From: Begonia masoniana | Lineage: Eukaryota > Streptophyta > Magnoliopsida > Cucurbitales > Begoniaceae | Assembly (NCBI GenBank): GCA_022432975.1 | Contig: CM039502.1 | Coordinates: 74,977,497-75,041,496 of the forward strand | Reading direction: 5' to 3' | DNA length: 64,000 bases | In this document: positions 61,242 to 64,000 of the stretch, piece by piece | How the letters are laid out: every line of letters starts with the position of its first letter | How positions within the stretch are numbered: position 1 is the stretch's first letter | Translations under genes and position numbers: made by a program | The notes under the pieces: model-generated | Database searches by the model: none | Told to the model about the DNA's origin: nothing | Seen by the model: the letters and a program-made list of their open reading frames with translations, nothing else

Positions 61242-62980
61242 TGATAAGTGTGTATTTTACACACTTATTTATACTTTGTATACTTGATTTGATAAGTTTT
61301 TCTCAAGTGTTTTAAATGAATTTGATATATTTTGTGCAAGTGTGCAGATATTATATTTAAAACAGGCGGCGGTAAAAGAGGTGAAAAAGAATTAAAATTT
61401 AAAGTTAAAGAAGAGGCGATCGATCTCTATGTTATCCAGAAATCGATCGCCATGCATAAAGAGAAGGAAGTTTGAAAGCAGCAGAGATCAATCTCCAATC
61501 TCCATAAAGAAAGCAGCGATCGATCTCTGCATTTGCCAGAGATCGATCGCCACACAAGACTCAAAATGTGTTTGTAAACAAACAGCAAGCGATCGATCTC
61601 TGTAGATTGGCTGAGATCGATCGCCATGCATAACAAGACCGAAGAAGAAGCGATTCAGCAACTGATTACTATACACAGAAAGAAGCAGCGATCGATCTCT
61701 ATGAAATTCCAGAGATCGATCGCTACATATTTGAAGATCGCTAAACTTACAAAAAGCGAAGCGCTGAGATGCAGCGATCGATTTCTAAGTATTCCAGAAA
61801 TCGATCGCCATACAATTGAAGAAAAGTCAGCGATCGATCTCTGTCAATTGCAGAGATCGATCGCTACACATATGCTACAAAGAAATGCCGCGATCGATCT
61901 CTACAACTGCTAGAGACCGATCGCTGCCACACATTTATACAAGATGGAGCAAAAGATTGCAGCGACCGTGCGCCTTACAAAGACAGCGACTGATCGCTAC
62001 TCAAATCAACTTATGGAAAGCAGACGTGTTTTAATTTGAGCCATCGATCCGAAGCGATATTAAATCCTAGCCGTTGCTTGATTGTAACACGTCAATAAAT
62101 AACAAGTGCAGACCTAAAGGAAGAGAGAGATTCAGAATTAGGCGGCGACAGAGAGCAACATCAAGGCGATCCGACTACTTCCAGCATAGTTTTCTTTTAT
62201 TATTTTTATTTCTACTCTTTCATTATGCAACTATTTAATATTATCGTTATTTATTTACCTTTTAGCATGAACTAAACGTTTGTTCTAGGGTTTCGATGTA
62301 GCCTAGTTATGATTATTTATTTTTCTTGATTCAAGTATTTAATTTTCTGTTTCTGTTCTGTGTTGAGTAATTTATTCTGAACGTAATGCTTAGGTTTGCT
62401 TGATCACCAAAACTAAGAACTTTAGGGTTGATTCGGGATGCGAGAGCGGAGAATTTAACCGTGCACTGAATAAATTGCCTTAAAAAGGATCCTAGGCTAG
62501 AGATAGTTAGGGCGTTTGAGTGGTAAAATAATTTCTTGTTCTTAATGTATTCAATTAATTCTCAAGATTAGAGACCGAGAGGTGATAATTCGTTAATTGA
62601 ATAAGTTTATCTTTGCTCGAGAGAGATTGATAAATATTTTCGTGAAATTGCCATCAACATATGGAAATAGGATTTAACTATTTGAATTAGGTCTGATAAA
62701 TAGGATTAGCTAAGTGAAATCGGAACCCTGGATTTTCTCAACATATAATCTTACTTCTTTATTTTAGAATATTTTATTTAAATTGTTCACTTATTTTATT
62801 TGAATTATTTTAGTTTTAAAAATCCAAATCACTAAATTTATTGTTTCTTTTCAAATTAAACTAGAAATTAGATATTCAACTTTTAACATAATTATTCCTC
62901 GTGGGATCGACACTCGTACTTAATACACACTTTATTACTTTTGCGACACGTGCACTTGCGTAGTACGATTTTTCGCAACA
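61242..62980 (+). repeat. 3' LTR of the Athila-like element
   Basis: A near-identical copy of 54479-56220. Visible differences are a 3-base deletion in ACAAGACTCAAAATG, and a few substitutions (for example CCAGAAATCG in place of CCAAAAATCG in the first stem-loop). ACAAC follows at 62981. Confidence 0.93.
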
Positions 62981-64000
62981 ACAACATTTAACAGGATGAC
63001 ATATAAACAGAAGACAGAACAACAGAAGGCATAAAGCTTCAAAATTTACTAAAAACCCGATTCAAAACATAGTTTTAAAACAACATACTTGACAACATGA
63101 CAGAGATTCGAGAAAACAAACTGCATGAATAGCTCTAAAACCCGAGATAATCCATGCACACCCTAAAAGGAAAAGATTCCAAACAGTTCCAGAATATTTC
63201 AAAATACACAATCAACTGAGACAGAGGTTTTAAAAATAAACATAAACACAATACCTAAGCATTGTTTTAAAATCTCAGAAGCAGTACATAACTTAACATG
63301 GATTTCCAGAATTCACCTAACAGGGGTTTCAAAACATAAACACGAATTTATGCATCGTTTTAAGATTTCAAAAAAAATACTGTACAGGACTGGACATAAC
63401 TTTCAAAAATACATTTTTCAGGATTAACTTTTGTCCGACTGCAGCAACCAAACCCCATAAGCTCGATTCACCAACTACATCAACTCATCATCCTGAGGTA
63501 CAATATCCTCATCTGGAAGGTCCATACCTACAACAGGGAGTTCAACTATGAGCCTAGAGCTCAGCAAGAACATACAATGCAGAGTGATGAACGTGCTATG
63601 CATGAATCTTTTTCAAATACATGAACATTACATTACATTATACTGGACAGGAAGGTATAAGTGGGAAGAAGAGCTGGCGCAACAGGAGTACATGCCACAA
63701 CAGGACATAACAGGAGTACATGACAGGATGTCAGTCCTCATCCACACTTAACCATACATTTCATTACAGGTTTTATCTTACTTAACTTCAAACAGTGTAC
63801 AGAAAACATTTTTCATGACTTTCAGAGAAAACGTGTATGCATGAACATTCATAGACAGACAACAGAATAATAAGCAGAATAAGCAGAATATAAAACAGAA
63901 TACACTTAACCTAAAACATAACCTATGGTTTAACTACCCAACAGAAATCCCGACAACATAAAACCTAGTACCTTCGTATTGTAGGGCCTTAAGGGCCAAA
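62981..64000. mobile_element. Right part of the older retroelement split by the Athila-like insertion
   Basis: The first five bases (ACAAC) are the target duplication. The sequence is A- and CA-rich, and the last 50 bases (CCTAGTACCTTCGTATTGTAG and onwards) resemble a block common in plant LTRs on the opposite strand. On the minus strand a short frame ends DLPDEDIVPQDDELM before a stop (about 63490). No complete gene; the window ends inside it. Confidence 0.45.

Larger units (their letters stand above)
54479..62980 (+). mobile_element. Young complete Athila/Tat-like Ty3/gypsy element encoding only gag-protease
   Basis: LTRs 54479-56220 and 61242-62980 (1742 and 1739 bp) differ by about five substitutions and a 3-base indel. 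The element is flanked by ACAAC on both sides (54474-54478 and 62981-62985). The primer-binding site (56227-56244), the gag-protease ORF (56367-58796), the conserved motif TGGGAGGCAACCCA after gag (about 58840) and a polypurine tract (61229-61241) are all present. Between the ORF and the 3' LTR there is no reverse transcriptase, RNase H or integrase. It must therefore depend on proteins of a relative. This matches the class of LTR elements described as retaining a gag but lacking pol. Confidence 0.93.

Overview
This is a nuclear segment of a flowering plant, almost certainly a eudicot. It has intron-rich genes with GT-AG splice sites, AT-rich intergenic DNA, and nested plant transposons (Sirevirus-type Ty1/copia, Athila/Tat-type Ty3/gypsy, TRIM, Mutator-like and hAT elements). 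Three of the host genes, all on the minus strand, are ABCG22, a JMJ22-like F-box/JmjC gene and a CXE15-like carboxylesterase. From memory, their Arabidopsis counterparts lie in the same order within a few genes of each other on chromosome 5, so this looks like a conserved gene block inflated by transposons. I cannot name the species.

Layout. 1-5391: the 3' part of a Sirevirus, comprising the end of pol, a large extra ORF with 83 perfect copies of a 12-bp repeat, the polypurine tract and the 3' LTR. 5392-10212: a decayed Mutator-like (MULE) region with a transposase pseudogene, a long hairpin, a 175-bp tandem repeat and a convergent pseudogene of the putative plant transposon protein family. 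10638-14059: ABCG22 ortholog (10 exons, 747 aa). 14281-15599: a G-box cluster. 16970-19330: a gypsy gag pseudogene split by a hAT element that carries a cyclin-like exon. 20388-22214: JMJ22-like gene. 24110-24540: LTR remnant. 26391-27744: a second hAT element holding 74 copies of a 7-mer. 28090-30797: CXE15-like gene. 31143-31993 and 32921-33986: two palindromic MULE-like elements that share a module with the 5.4-10.2 kb region. 34955-35686: SAM-domain gene. 37594-44168: CCR4-type deadenylase (11 coding exons, 603 aa) with an inverted TRIM array in one intron. 45444-49700: a defensin-like gene and its broken paralog, separated by a complete 2-kb non-coding LTR element. 54479-62980: a young, complete Athila/Tat-like element that encodes only gag and protease and whose LTRs carry an array of stem-loops. 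It sits inside an older retroelement.

The host genes have different roles: a half-size ABC transporter, a chromatin demethylase, a hormone-type carboxylesterase, a SAM adaptor, an mRNA deadenylase and a secreted cysteine-rich peptide. They share no operon-like logic. The most unusual material is in the transposons: covarying LTR hairpins, a palindromic module shared by several MULE-like elements, an exon-carrying hAT, and perfect short-unit expansions, one of which shifts the reading frame of its own ORF. Exon borders were derived by hand from reading frame, splice signals and remembered family sequences. No database search was run.
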